Positions 12,692 through 20,880 of a stretch of DNA of 64,000 bases are shown in pieces. The notes beneath the pieces are model-generated. The model worked only from the letters and a program-made list of their open reading frames with translations, was not told the DNA's origin and ran no database searches. Source of the DNA: Phycicoccus sonneratiae. GTDB taxonomy: Bacteria > Actinomycetota > Actinomycetes > Actinomycetales > Dermatophilaceae. The first letter of the stretch is position 1; each line of letters begins with the position of its first letter. The stretch lies in the NCBI RefSeq assembly GCF_016887965.1, contig NZ_JAFDVD010000004.1:1-64000 (forward strand), in the 5' to 3' direction. Made by a program: the position numbers and the translations under genes.

Positions 12692-13132
12692 GTGAACACG
12701 CCCGCCCCACCCCCGGTCGACCCGGGCTCGACCGTCACCGCAGCCGTGGAGCGGCTGGGCTTCGCGCCCGAGCAGGTGGTCCAGGAGTTCGGCTACGACG
12801 CCGACGTCGACGACCCGTTCCGCTTCGCCGTGGAGGACGTGTGCGGCGCCGAGCTCGAGGACGACGAGTACACGGGCGCCGCCGACGCCGTCCTCCTGTG
12901 GTTCCGCGCCGAGGACGGCGACCTCGGGGACGCCCTCGTCGACATGGTGGGGGTGCTCGAGGACGGCGGCTTCGTCGTGCTGCTCACCCCGCGCGGCGAC
13001 GGCGGCGAGGTCGACCCCAGCGACATCGACGAGGCCGCGGTCGTCACCGGCCTGCACCTCGCGGGCACCTTCAACGCCGCCGACGGCTGGCGGGCGCACA
13101 AGCTCGTCGCGCCGCGTGGCGGCCGGCGCTGA
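12692..13132 (+). CDS. DUF3052 family protein
   Basis: A 146-residue acidic actinobacterial protein of the DUF3052 family (Rv2239c-like). No catalytic motif is evident; the centre alternates strand and helix with LTPRGDGGEV near residue 100. The start GTG 12692 follows a GAGAGG site. It precedes the AhpE-type peroxiredoxin, and aceE is close by, the same set of neighbours as in mycobacteria, which supports the family call. Function unknown. Confidence 0.75.
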   Translation: MNTPAPPPVDPGSTVTAAVERLGFAPEQVVQEFGYDADVDDPFRFAVEDVCGAELEDDEYTGAADAVLLWFRAEDGDLGDALVDMVGVLEDGGFVVLLTPRGDGGEVDPSDIDEAAVVTGLHLAGTFNAADGWRAHKLVAPRGGRR

Positions 13133-13208
13133 CCTCGGGTGACACACACCACGGGGGGTATGGGGGAGCGGGGGAGCCGGGGGCGGCACGGGCTGGCAGG
13201 ATGAGCAC

Positions 13209-13688
13209 ATGACCGCAGCGACCCGCCCGCTCGCCGTCGGCGACCTCGCCCCGGACTTCACGCTCCGAGACCAGAACGGCGCCGACGTCTCGCTCTCGGC
13301 GCTCACCGCCGAGAAGAACGTCGTCGTCGTGTTCTACCCCTGGGCGTTCTCGGGCATCTGCACCGGCGAGCTCGACGAGATCCGCGACCACCTCGAGCGG
13401 TTCGTCTCCGACGACCTCCAGGTCGTCTGCGTCTCCTGCGACGCGGTCTTCAGCATCCGGGCCTGGGCCGACATCCAGGGCTACTTCTTCCCGCTGCTCT
13501 CCGACGCGTGGCCGCACGGTGCGGTGGCCCGCGCCTACGGCGTCCTCAACGAGGGGAGCGGGGCGGCGCAGCGCGGCACCTTCCTCGTCGGTCGCGACGG
13601 TCGCATCGCCTGGACCCTCGTCAACGGGCCGGGGGAGCCGCGCGACTTCTCCGACCTGCCCTCCGAGGTCGCGGCCCTCGTCGGCTGA
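13209..13688 (+). CDS. ahpE: AhpE-type one-cysteine peroxiredoxin
   Basis: A 159-residue thioredoxin-fold peroxidase that reduces peroxides and peroxynitrite. The peroxidatic cysteine lies in PWAFSGICTGEL (about residue 47), close to the AhpE form of the motif, with the conserved arginine in QRGTFLVGRDG. A second conserved resolving cysteine typical of BCP is not evident. ATG 13209 is six bases after CAGGAT, so it may be leaderless. The nearby DUF3052 and aceE genes match the mycobacterial locus. Confidence 0.87.
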   Translation: MTAATRPLAVGDLAPDFTLRDQNGADVSLSALTAEKNVVVVFYPWAFSGICTGELDEIRDHLERFVSDDLQVVCVSCDAVFSIRAWADIQGYFFPLLSDAWPHGAVARAYGVLNEGSGAAQRGTFLVGRDGRIAWTLVNGPGEPRDFSDLPSEVAALVG

Positions 13689-13758
13689 GCCCGCCCGCCC
13701 GGCCGACCTGCCATGATGTCGGCGGTCGGTCCCGCCCCACCCGGGCGATGACCGCCAG

Positions 13759-13831
13759 GGGCCTGTAGCTCAGCTGGTAGAGCGCCGCGTTTACACCGCG
13801 TCGGTCGTCGGTTCGATCCCGGCCGGGCCCA
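13759..13831 (+). tRNA. tRNA-Val (anticodon TAC)
   Basis: A 73-nt cloverleaf: acceptor GGGCCTG paired with CGGGCCC, D stem GCTC/GAGC, anticodon loop TTTACAC giving TAC (reads GTA valine codons), T arm GTCGG-TTCGATC-CCGGC. The anticodon stem has one C-T mismatch at its base. CCA is not encoded. The gene ends one base before the nif3 start codon. Confidence 0.93.
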
Positions 13832-13832
13832 C

Positions 13833-14684
13833 ATGAGCGCCGACACCCCGCCGACCCTGCGCCAGGTGCTCGACGTCCTCGAGCGCCTCTACCCGCCGTC
13901 GAGCGCCCAGTCCTGGGACCGGGTCGGGCTCGTCACCGGCGATCCCGACCAGCCCGTGCGCCGCATCCACCTCGCCGTCGACCCGACCCTCGCGGTCGTC
14001 GAGGAGGCCCGGGCCCTCGGCGCCGACCTGCTGCTCACCCACCACCCGCTCCTGCTGCGCGGGGTGCACTCGGTCGCGACCACGTCGGCCAAGGGCGCGA
14101 CCGTCACCGGGCTCGTCGTCGGCGACGTCGCCCTCTACGTCGCGCACACGAACGCCGACGTCGCCGCCGACGGGGTGTGCGAGGCGCTCGCCGAGGCGTG
14201 CGGGCTGGGGCACACCGAGCCGCTGACCTGGTCGGAGGACCAGCCGATGGGGCGCGTGGGCGACCTCCCGGAGGTGCTGCCGCTGCGGCGCTTCGTCGAG
14301 GACCTCGCCGTCCACCTGCCGGCGACGGCAGGTGGCCTGCGCGTCTCCGGTCCGCCGGAGGCGCCGGTGCGGCGGGTCGCGGTGCTCGGGGGCGCCGGCG
14401 ACGACCTCTTCGACGCGGTGCGGACCTGCGGCGCCGACGTCTACGTCACCGCCGACCTGCGCCACCACCCGGCGCTCGAGGCCCGCGAGGAGGCCCGCGG
14501 CGGGCCGCCGTACCTCGTCGACGCGGGGCACTGGGCGAGCGAGCAGGTCTGGCTCGCGCGCGCCGACCGGGCACTGCGCGCGGGCCTCGGGGAGGACGCC
14601 ACTAGGGTGGAGACCCACATCAGCACAGTGCGCACCGACCCCTGGACGTTCGTCGTCGGTGCCGACGAGGGAGGTACCCCGTGA
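13833..14684 (+). CDS. Nif3-like dinuclear metal center protein
   Basis: A 283-residue member of the Nif3/YbgI family (GTP cyclohydrolase I type 2-like). Metal ligands are visible in LLLTHHPLLLRG and the terminal DAGHWASEQ. Biochemical role is unsettled; these proteins bind two metal ions and form hexameric rings. The ATG begins one base after the 3' end of tRNA-Val, and there is no room for a Shine-Dalgarno site outside the tRNA. It overlaps the next gene by four bases (GTGA). Confidence 0.88.
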   Translation: MSADTPPTLRQVLDVLERLYPPSSAQSWDRVGLVTGDPDQPVRRIHLAVDPTLAVVEEARALGADLLLTHHPLLLRGVHSVATTSAKGATVTGLVVGDVALYVAHTNADVAADGVCEALAEACGLGHTEPLTWSEDQPMGRVGDLPEVLPLRRFVEDLAVHLPATAGGLRVSGPPEAPVRRVAVLGGAGDDLFDAVRTCGADVYVTADLRHHPALEAREEARGGPPYLVDAGHWASEQVWLARADRALRAGLGEDATRVETHISTVRTDPWTFVVGADEGGTP

Positions 14685-15418
14685 GAGCCGAGTCCGCCCG
14701 CCAGCAGCGGCTGCTCGACCTCCAGGCCATCGACACGCGGCTGGGCCAGATCGCCCACGCGCGGCGCACCCTGCCGCAGCTCGCCGAGCTCGCCGACCTC
14801 GAGGGCAAGGCCCGACTCCTCGACGACCAGCTGGTCCGCTCGCGCACCGAGCTCGGGGACATCCAGCGCGAGGTCGCCAAGTCCGAGGCCGACGTCCAGC
14901 TGGTCCGCGACCGTGCCGCCCGCGACCGGGCCCGCCTCGACGCCGGCACCGGCACCGCGAAGGACCTCCAGGCCCTCCAGCACGAGCTCGAGTCCCTCGC
15001 CCGGCGCCAGGGCGAGCTCGAGGAGGTCGAGCTCGAGGTCATGGAGCGGGCCGAGGACGCCGAGCACGACGTCGCCGAGCTCGAGCGCGGGATGGCCGAG
15101 CTGCGCGAGCGCATCGCCGGCCTCGAGGCCGACCGCGATGCCGGTCTCGCGCGGCTCGAGGGCGAGGAGCGCGACGTCGCCGCGCCCCGTGACGGCCTCG
15201 TCGCCGAGGTGGGGGAGGACCTCGTGGCGCTCTACGAGCGGATCCGCGCCTCGTCGGGCACCGGCGCCGCCGCGCTGCGCCAGCGCCGGTGTGAGGGGTG
15301 CCGGCTCGAGCTCAACCCCGTCGAGATCCAGCGCCTGCGCTCGGCCGACGAGGACGAGGTCCTGCGCTGCGAGGAGTGCAACCGCATCCTCGTCCGCACG
15401 CCCGAGTCGGGGCTGTGA
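14681..15418 (+). CDS. Coiled-coil C4 zinc-ribbon protein (CdsZ-like)
   Basis: A 245-residue protein made of a long antiparallel coiled coil (about residues 5-190, rich in L, E, R and A) and a C-terminal zinc ribbon with CEGC and CEEC pairs. This architecture matches the bacterial CT398/DUF164 family, linked to ribosome-associated or secretion functions; the exact role is not established. It lies in a tightly coupled nif3-zinc ribbon-RNase HI operon, a common actinobacterial arrangement. Confidence 0.8.
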   Translation: MRAESARQQRLLDLQAIDTRLGQIAHARRTLPQLAELADLEGKARLLDDQLVRSRTELGDIQREVAKSEADVQLVRDRAARDRARLDAGTGTAKDLQALQHELESLARRQGELEEVELEVMERAEDAEHDVAELERGMAELRERIAGLEADRDAGLARLEGEERDVAAPRDGLVAEVGEDLVALYERIRASSGTGAAALRQRRCEGCRLELNPVEIQRLRSADEDEVLRCEECNRILVRTPESGL

Positions 15419-16329
15419 GCCGCAGGCTCACCGTCGAGGCCGACGGCGGGTCGCGCGGCAACCCCGGGGTCGCGGGCTACGGGGCCCTCGTGCGCGACAC
15501 CGACTCCGGCGCGCTGCTCGCCGAGCGCGCCGAGCCGCTGGGCAAGGTGTCGAACAACGTCGCCGAGTACCGGGGGCTCATCGCCGGGCTCGAGGCCGCG
15601 CACGCCATCGACCCCGGTGCCGACGTCCTCGTGCGGATGGACTCCAAGCTCGTCGTCGAGCAGATGGCCGGTCGCTGGAAGATCAAGCACGAGGACATGC
15701 GCCGGCTGGCGCTGCAGGCCCGCGAGGTCGCGAACGCCCTCCGGGAGGCCGGCGGGTCGGTGCGCTACGAGTGGATCCCGCGCGCCGAGAACAAGGCCGC
15801 CGACGCCCTGTCCAACGACGGGATGGACGGCCTGACCGTCGACCGGCGCCACGACGGGTCCGACGCGCCCGAGGCACCCGGTGCGTCCGACGCGTGCGCC
15901 CCGGTGCCCGTGCGGGAGGGGACGCCGGTGCGCGTCGTGCTCGTCGCGGCCGCCTCCGGCGACGGCGCCCGTTCGGCGGCGGCCTCGGTGCAGCGGCTGC
16001 TCGGCGGAGCCCCGCGCTGCCTGCTCACCGGGTCGGCCGACGAGGCGGTCGAGACCGCCGCGGAGGTCGGTGACGCGCTGGGGGTCGACCCGGTCGTCGA
16101 CGCCGCGTGGTCGCCGGACGGTGCCGCGCAGGCCTGGGAGCGGGTCGTCGCGCGGGGCGGCACCACCGTGGTCGTCTGCGACGCCGGCACCGTGCGCGCC
16201 GTCCTCGGGCACGTGCTCGGGATGCCGCGCGAGCGGTGGGGACGGCTGGCGGTGGCCGCCGGCTCGCTCGCCGGCGTCGAGGTGTGGCCGGGCGACGACG
16301 TCTCGGTCGCCTTCACCAACCGCGCCTGA
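15415..16329 (+). CDS. rnhA: RNase HI with degenerate phosphatase-like C-terminus
   Basis: A 304-residue protein. Residues 1-135 form an RNase H1 domain that cuts RNA in RNA-DNA hybrids: EADGGSRGNPG holds the first catalytic Asp, NNVAEYRGL the Glu, RMDSKLVVEQM the second Asp. The C-terminal part (about 170-300) corresponds to the histidine-phosphatase domain of Rv2228c-type bifunctional enzymes, but the RHG catalytic motif is replaced by a VLVAAASGDG segment. Phosphatase activity is therefore doubtful. GTG start overlaps the upstream stop by four bases. Confidence 0.85.
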   Translation: MSRRLTVEADGGSRGNPGVAGYGALVRDTDSGALLAERAEPLGKVSNNVAEYRGLIAGLEAAHAIDPGADVLVRMDSKLVVEQMAGRWKIKHEDMRRLALQAREVANALREAGGSVRYEWIPRAENKAADALSNDGMDGLTVDRRHDGSDAPEAPGASDACAPVPVREGTPVRVVLVAAASGDGARSAAASVQRLLGGAPRCLLTGSADEAVETAAEVGDALGVDPVVDAAWSPDGAAQAWERVVARGGTTVVVCDAGTVRAVLGHVLGMPRERWGRLAVAAGSLAGVEVWPGDDVSVAFTNRA

Positions 16330-16341
16330 GCCGCCGCGGGT

Positions 16342-16908
16342 TCAGGCCCGCCCGACGAGGTCGGGCACCTCGGCGGCGGTGCGCCGGGCGAGGTTGAGGG
16401 CCGCGGCGGGCGGCGGATGCGGGATGCCGAGGTCGAGCTGGTGCACGACCGTCTCGACCGCCCAGGTCGCGAGCAGGTCACCGCTCGTGAGCACCTGGCC
16501 CTGGAAGGCGTGGTGCCCGTCGGGCAGTGACGGCGAGACCAGCCGCAGCTGCTCGGCCACCTCCGTGAGGGCGGCGACGGCGGCGGAGGGCCGGGGGTGG
16601 GCGTCGGCGTGCCGACGCTGGGCCATGAGGACGGCCACGGGGTCGTCGGCGGCGTGCGCTTCGCCCCAGTCGGTCCAGTACGTGACGGCGTCGACCGTCG
16701 CCGGGCCCGGGGTGCGGGCGGCCATCCCGCCGAGCAGCTCGCGCCAGCCGGCGAGGACGTGGTCGACGACCTCGAACCGCGTCCACCCGTGACACCGCGA
16801 GGGGGCGAACAGCGCGAGCTCGTCGACGGCCCGGGCCGCCTCGACGAAGGAGTCGACGGAGGTGCTGAAGGCGTCGAGCGCCTCCTCGTGCGGAACGGTG
16901 AACCCCAT
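16342..16908 (-). CDS. Maleylpyruvate isomerase-type mycothiol-dependent protein
   Basis: A 188-residue DinB-like four-helix protein of the TIGR03083 family (mycothiol-dependent enzymes). The helix motif with SRCHGWTRFEVVDHVLAGW and the later VHQLDLG carry the metal-binding histidines. Substrate unknown. Start ATG 16908 is six bases after CAGGGT; a GTG one codon upstream is the alternative. It is convergent with the RNase HI gene, 12 bp apart. Confidence 0.7.
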   Translation of the reverse strand: MGFTVPHEEALDAFSTSVDSFVEAARAVDELALFAPSRCHGWTRFEVVDHVLAGWRELLGGMAARTPGPATVDAVTYWTDWGEAHAADDPVAVLMAQRRHADAHPRPSAAVAALTEVAEQLRLVSPSLPDGHHAFQGQVLTSGDLLATWAVETVVHQLDLGIPHPPPAAALNLARRTAAEVPDLVGRA

Positions 16909-16920
16909 CACCCCACCCTG

Positions 16921-17481
16921 TCAGCCGTCGGCGGGTCCGGCCAGCCGCTCGGCGAGCCCGGCGGCCATGCCCTCGATGGTCAGCCGGTCGACCGCGTCCC
17001 CGCCGGTCCGCACGAGCCATGGGTGCTTCAGCGGGCCGACGCGCAGGCGCAGGTGCAGCCGGGTGCGCTCCGGGCCGTCGTCGGTCGGGCCGGTGGGGAC
17101 CGGGGCCAGGGTGATGGCCCACGAGACCTGCGCCCCGCCGCGCTGCGACGTGTAGTCCAGCGTGGTCGGCGGGTGGACCGCGTGGACGGTGAAGGTCTCG
17201 TGCCGGCCGCCGTAGTCGGGCACGACGTCACCGGGTCGCAGGTGCTGCCACCGGTCCTCGACGTGCCGCACGGCGCGCCGGCCGCGCGGGAGCCACCGCT
17301 CGAGGCGCCGCGGGAGGTACCAGCCGGCACGCTGCTTCCCGAGCTGCTGAACCCAGGGCCACACCCGGTCGGGGGCCGCGTCGATGGTGAAGGCCCGGTC
17401 CATGACGGCGTCGGCGTGGGCGACGAGGTCGTCGCCGGGCAGGACGGCGCGGCGCTCCTCTGGCGTCGCGGTGGTCGACAT
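16921..17481 (-). CDS. SRPBCC-family protein
   Basis: A 186-residue START/polyketide-cyclase-fold protein. The opening strand TIDAAPDRVWPWVQQLG and the following GKQRAGWYLPRRLE match actinobacterial SRPBCC proteins with a W-rich lipid or ligand cavity. Start ATG 17481 has AGGAG upstream. Ligand and role unknown. It may be co-transcribed with the downstream mycothiol-type gene (12-bp gap). Confidence 0.7.
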   Translation of the reverse strand: MSTTATPEERRAVLPGDDLVAHADAVMDRAFTIDAAPDRVWPWVQQLGKQRAGWYLPRRLERWLPRGRRAVRHVEDRWQHLRPGDVVPDYGGRHETFTVHAVHPPTTLDYTSQRGGAQVSWAITLAPVPTGPTDDGPERTRLHLRLRVGPLKHPWLVRTGGDAVDRLTIEGMAAGLAERLAGPADG

Positions 17482-17562
17482 GGTCGCTCCTGGACGGGTG
17501 GCGGGGCTCCGAGGGTGTGGTGCCGGTCGGTCCGAGGCTAGGCGACGGATACGGTCGACGGC

Positions 17563-18036
17563 GTGCCCCTCCTGCGACCGCTGCGCCCCGACGACCTCGA
17601 CGCGCTGCTGCCCCTGCAGGAGGAGGGGGCGGTCGCGGCGCTGGCCCACATCTTCCCGCAGGAGACTCACCCCTTCCCGCGCACCGAGGTCCGCGCACGG
17701 TGGGTGCACGAGCTGGCCGACTCCGCCATCCGGTCGTTCGCGGCCGAGGAGGACGGGGTGCTCGTCGGGTTCGCCGCGACGCGCCGCGACGAGCTCTTCC
17801 ACCTCGGCACGGCCCGCCGGACGTGGGGGAGCGGGCTGGCCGGGCGGGTGCACGACGAGCTGGTGGCCACGATCGCGGAGTCGGGGCACCGGGTCGCGTG
17901 GTTGCGCGTGTTCGAGGAGAACCGCCGGGCGATCTCGTTCTACGAGAGGCGCGGATGGGTCGCCACCGACGAGGTGTCGTGGTCGCTCTTCGCGCCCCAC
18001 CCGGCCCTGCGTCGCTTCGAGCTGGCGCTCGGCTGA
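17563..18036 (+). CDS. GNAT-family N-acetyltransferase
   Basis: A 157-residue acetyltransferase. The acetyl-CoA site is degenerate but visible around GTARRTWGSGLAGRVHDELV (about residues 86-105), followed by LRVFEENRRAISFYERRGW, the typical C-terminal GNAT motif. GTG start lies seven bases after TACGGT (leaderless). Substrate unknown. Confidence 0.75.
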   Translation: MPLLRPLRPDDLDALLPLQEEGAVAALAHIFPQETHPFPRTEVRARWVHELADSAIRSFAAEEDGVLVGFAATRRDELFHLGTARRTWGSGLAGRVHDELVATIAESGHRVAWLRVFEENRRAISFYERRGWVATDEVSWSLFAPHPALRRFELALG

Positions 18037-18040
18037 CCCG

Positions 18041-18823
18041 TCAGGCCGCCTGGAGGCGGGTGCCGGCCCGGACGGCCACGTAGCCGCCGACGAGGAGGAG
18101 CAGCACCGCGAAGGCCCGGGTCAGCACCACCGCCGGCACCCGGTCGGTCACGTGCCGGCCGAGGAGCGAGCCGCCGGCCGCCGCGACGGCGAAGGGCACG
18201 ACGACGCCCCACGGCACGGCGCCGTGACCCACCCGCTCGGCGAACGCCGCGAGGCTGGTCAGCGCGATGACGACGAGCGAGGTGCCGACCGCCGTCGGCA
18301 TCGCGAAACCGAGGGCCAGGACGAGGGCCGGCACGACGAGGAACCCGCCGCCGACGCCGAGGAACCCGGTGAGGAAGCCGACCCCGAGCCCGACCGCGAC
18401 GACCGGGACCACCCGGCGCGCACCGGTCCTCGGCGCGGGGGCGGCCGCGGCGACCTCCCCCCGGGACCGGCGGAACATCGCCACCGCGGCGAGGACCATC
18501 AGCCCGGCGAAGGCGACGAGGAGGGCCTGGGGGTCGACGAGCCGGCCGACGACGGACCCGGCGAGCGCGGCGGGCACGCCGAGCGCGGCGACCACGAGGG
18601 CCGCCCGCCAGTCGACCCGCCCGGCCCGCGCGTGGCCGACGGCGCCGGTGAGCGCGGTCGCCCCGACGACGACGAGGGAGGCGGTGGTCGCCGCCCGCGG
18701 GTCGAGCGAGAGCACGTAGACGAGGGCCGGGACGGCGAGGATCGACCCGCCGCCGCCGAGGGCGCCGAGCGAGAGCCCGACCGCCACCCCGGCGAGGACC
18801 GCGAGCAGCAGCGCGACGCTCAC
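18041..18823 (-). CDS. TauE/SafE-family sulfite exporter-like permease
   Basis: A 260-residue membrane protein with about eight hydrophobic helices and two-fold repeated glycine-rich motifs (LGALGGGGSILAVPALVY near residue 20 and GFLGVGGGFLVVPALVLALG near 155), the hallmark of TauE/SafE anion exporters. GTG start overlaps the CstB-like stop by four bases. Coupling to persulfide oxidation suggests it exports sulfite or another sulfur oxyanion; TauE/SafE members are linked to sulfite or sulfoacetate export. Confidence 0.85.
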   Translation of the reverse strand: MSVALLLAVLAGVAVGLSLGALGGGGSILAVPALVYVLSLDPRAATTASLVVVGATALTGAVGHARAGRVDWRAALVVAALGVPAALAGSVVGRLVDPQALLVAFAGLMVLAAVAMFRRSRGEVAAAAPAPRTGARRVVPVVAVGLGVGFLTGFLGVGGGFLVVPALVLALGFAMPTAVGTSLVVIALTSLAAFAERVGHGAVPWGVVVPFAVAAAGGSLLGRHVTDRVPAVVLTRAFAVLLLLVGGYVAVRAGTRLQAA

Positions 18824-20196
18824 GCCGGAGCGTGGGCGGTGGCCCAGGCGCCGTAGCCGCCGAGGATGTCCGAGACGTCGGTGAACCCCTTGCTGCGCAG
18901 GAGGCTCGCCCCGACGCTGCTGCGCCAGCCACCGGCGCAGTACACGACGACCGGCCGGGCGCTGTCGAGCTCGCCGGCGCGGGCGGCCAGCTCGGCGAGG
19001 GGAACGTGCCGGGCCCCGGGGACCATGCCCGAGGCGACCTCGCCGGCGTTGCGGAGGTCGACGACCTGCACGTCCGGGTCGGCGCTCGCCGCGTCGGCCG
19101 CGGCCGCGCCGAGCCGGCTGGCCCGGTCGACGTGGTCCTCGTGGGCGAGGAGGAAGGCCTCGGGGTCGGCGACGTAGCCGAGCACCCGGTCGAAACCGAT
19201 GCGCGCGAACCGGGTGGCGACCTCCTGCTCGGTGCCCTCGGGGGCCATGATGACGACCGGCTGGTCGGGCGTGAGGACCATCCCGACGGTCTCGGCCATC
19301 CGGCCGTCGGCCGGGACGTTCACCGCGCCCCGCAGGTGGCCGGCGGCGAACTCCTGGACGTCGCGCGCGTCGTGCAGCACGGCTCCCTCGGCGAGGGCCG
19401 AGTCGACCTCGGCGTCGGTGAGGGCGGGGACGGTGGCCTCCGTGTCGCGGACGTCGCGCTCCTGCTTGTTGAGGGTCGCGTTGTAGACGAAGTAGCCCGG
19501 GGCCGAGGGCTGTCCCTCGGTGACGACGGCGAGGAACGCGTCCTCGGTCATCGGCTGGCAGGCGTAGTTGAAGGCCCGCTGGGCGCCGATGGTCGACTGC
19601 TTCTCGGTCGAGAGGTTCTTGCCGCACGCCGAGCCGGCGCCGTGCGCCGGGAAGACGCGGACCGCGTCGTCGAGGCCCATCAGCTTGTGCTGGACCGAGT
19701 CGTAGAGCATCCGGCCGAGCTCGTCGGCGGTGACGCCGACCGAGGCGAGGAGGTCGGGACGCCCGACGTCGCCGATGAAGAGGGCGTCGCCCGTGAGCAC
19801 GCCGTAGGCGACCTCGTCGTCGGCGTGCTCGTACACGAGGACGGAGATCGACTCGGGGGTGTGGCCGGGGGTGGCCATGACCTCGAGGGTCACCTCGCCG
19901 AGGGAGATGCGCTCGCCGTCGGCGAGGTGGCGCACCGGGAAGTCGGCCCGCGCGGCCTCGCCGTAGCCGATCCAGGCGCCGGTCTCGCGGGCCAGCTCGA
20001 GGTGGCCGGAGACGAAGTCGGCGTGGAAGTGGGTGTTGACGACCCCGACAATGGTCAGGCCGCGCGCGCGGGCGTCGTCGAGGTACTCGCCGACGTCGCG
20101 GCGCGGGTCGACGACGACCGCCTGCCCGGTGGTCTCGTCGGCGACGAGGTACGAGGCCTGCGAGAGGCAGTCGAGGTAGTACTGCGTGAAGATCAT
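18820..20196 (-). CDS. cstB: CstB-like persulfide dioxygenase-rhodanese fusion
   Basis: A 458-residue, three-part protein. Residues 1-240: metallo-beta-lactamase fold of the ETHE1/persulfide dioxygenase type (THFHADFVSGH, TPGHTPES, LTGDALFIGDVGRPDL). About 255-345: a rhodanese fold without an active cysteine (VVIMAPEGTEQ). About 365-455: an active rhodanese (VVYCAGGWRSS). This layout and length match Staphylococcus CstB, which converts thiol persulfides to thiosulfate. ATG 20196 has GGAGGA upstream. Transcribed divergently from the rhodanese-repressor pair across one operator. Confidence 0.9.
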   Translation of the reverse strand: MIFTQYYLDCLSQASYLVADETTGQAVVVDPRRDVGEYLDDARARGLTIVGVVNTHFHADFVSGHLELARETGAWIGYGEAARADFPVRHLADGERISLGEVTLEVMATPGHTPESISVLVYEHADDEVAYGVLTGDALFIGDVGRPDLLASVGVTADELGRMLYDSVQHKLMGLDDAVRVFPAHGAGSACGKNLSTEKQSTIGAQRAFNYACQPMTEDAFLAVVTEGQPSAPGYFVYNATLNKQERDVRDTEATVPALTDAEVDSALAEGAVLHDARDVQEFAAGHLRGAVNVPADGRMAETVGMVLTPDQPVVIMAPEGTEQEVATRFARIGFDRVLGYVADPEAFLLAHEDHVDRASRLGAAAADAASADPDVQVVDLRNAGEVASGMVPGARHVPLAELAARAGELDSARPVVVYCAGGWRSSVGASLLRSKGFTDVSDILGGYGAWATAHAPA

Positions 20197-20229
20197 CGGT
20201 CTCCTCCAAGGGTGGGGTCTGTCGAGACT

Positions 20230-20245
20230 ATACCCCAGGGGGTAT
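20230..20245. promoter_or_regulatory. CstR/CsoR-type operator 1, between divergent promoters
   Basis: ATACCC-CAGG-GGGTAT, a perfect 6-4-6 palindrome. Its right arm overlaps TATGCT (20243-20248), a -10 element six bases before the rhodanese ATG. Its left arm overlaps the minus-strand TATAGT (20227-20232) for cstB. A bound repressor would block both promoters, including that of its own gene. Confidence 0.85.
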
Positions 20246-20254
20246 GCTGTCCAC

Positions 20255-20575
20255 ATGACCAGGAGCATCGACATCCCCACGCTGCGCGCCCGGCACGCCG
20301 ACGGCGCCTTCGTCCTCGACGTCCGCGAGCCGGCCGAGTACCTCTCCGGGCACGTGCCGGGCGCGGTCCTCGCCCCGATGAGCCGGATCACCTCGGCGCT
20401 CGGGCCGGTGCCGCGCGACCGGGTCGTCCACGTCATCTGCCAGAGCGGAAACCGCAGCCGGTCGATGGCCTCGCTGCTCGGCTCGCTCGGGTACGACGCC
20501 GTGACCGTCGAGGGCGGGACGTCGGCGTGGGTGGCGGCCGGCGGCCCCGTCGTCCGCGGCCCGGCGGCGGCCTGA
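20255..20575 (+). CDS. Single-domain rhodanese sulfurtransferase
   Basis: A 106-residue rhodanese. The active-site loop CQSGNRSRS carries the sulfur-accepting cysteine at about residue 65, after DVREPAEYLSGHVPGA. It probably moves persulfide sulfur between carriers in the cytoplasm, like CstA-type proteins. ATG 20255 is six bases after TATGCT, so leaderless; an ATG at 20244 lies inside the promoter. The repressor gene follows after seven bases. Confidence 0.88.
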   Translation: MTRSIDIPTLRARHADGAFVLDVREPAEYLSGHVPGAVLAPMSRITSALGPVPRDRVVHVICQSGNRSRSMASLLGSLGYDAVTVEGGTSAWVAAGGPVVRGPAAA

Positions 20576-20582
20576 GGCGTCC

Positions 20583-20873
20583 GTGAGCCCGGCCCGGCCC
20601 CCACGACCCTCGGTGCGGCTCGACCCCGTGGCGATGGAGCCGGTCCTCGAGCGGCTGCGGCGGGCGCAGGAGGTGCTCGGCGAGGTGGTGGCCCTCGTCG
20701 AGGAGGGCCGCGGCTGCCCCGACGCCGTCGTGCGGTTGGCCGAGGCGGGGACCGAGCTGGACCGCGCCGGCTACGGCGTGGTCACCCTCGCGCTGCGGCA
20801 GTGCGCCCTCGACCCAAAGCGCCGCCCCGGTGACCTCGAGGCCCTCGAGCGGCTCTTCCTCTCGCTGGCCTGA
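20583..20873 (+). CDS. cstR: CsoR-family repressor, CstR-like persulfide sensor
   Basis: A 96-residue all-helical protein of the DUF156/CsoR family with the opening ERLRRAQEVLGEVVALVEEG. Cysteines are at 45 and 74, spaced 29 residues apart as in CsoR and CstR. The position of the copper-binding histidine (four before the second cysteine) is alanine, as expected for persulfide sensing rather than Cu(I) binding. GTG 20583 is the called start; ATG 20634 is possible. Likely represses the palindromes at 20230, 22538 and 23949 until the cysteines react with persulfide. Confidence 0.85.
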   Translation: MSPARPPRPSVRLDPVAMEPVLERLRRAQEVLGEVVALVEEGRGCPDAVVRLAEAGTELDRAGYGVVTLALRQCALDPKRRPGDLEALERLFLSLA

Positions 20874-20880
20874 GCAGTGC

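Noticed and set aside
20583-20873. Copper-sensing CsoR with a copper operon
   Set aside because: The histidine ligand is missing and neighbours are sulfur genes; no CopA or CopZ nearby.
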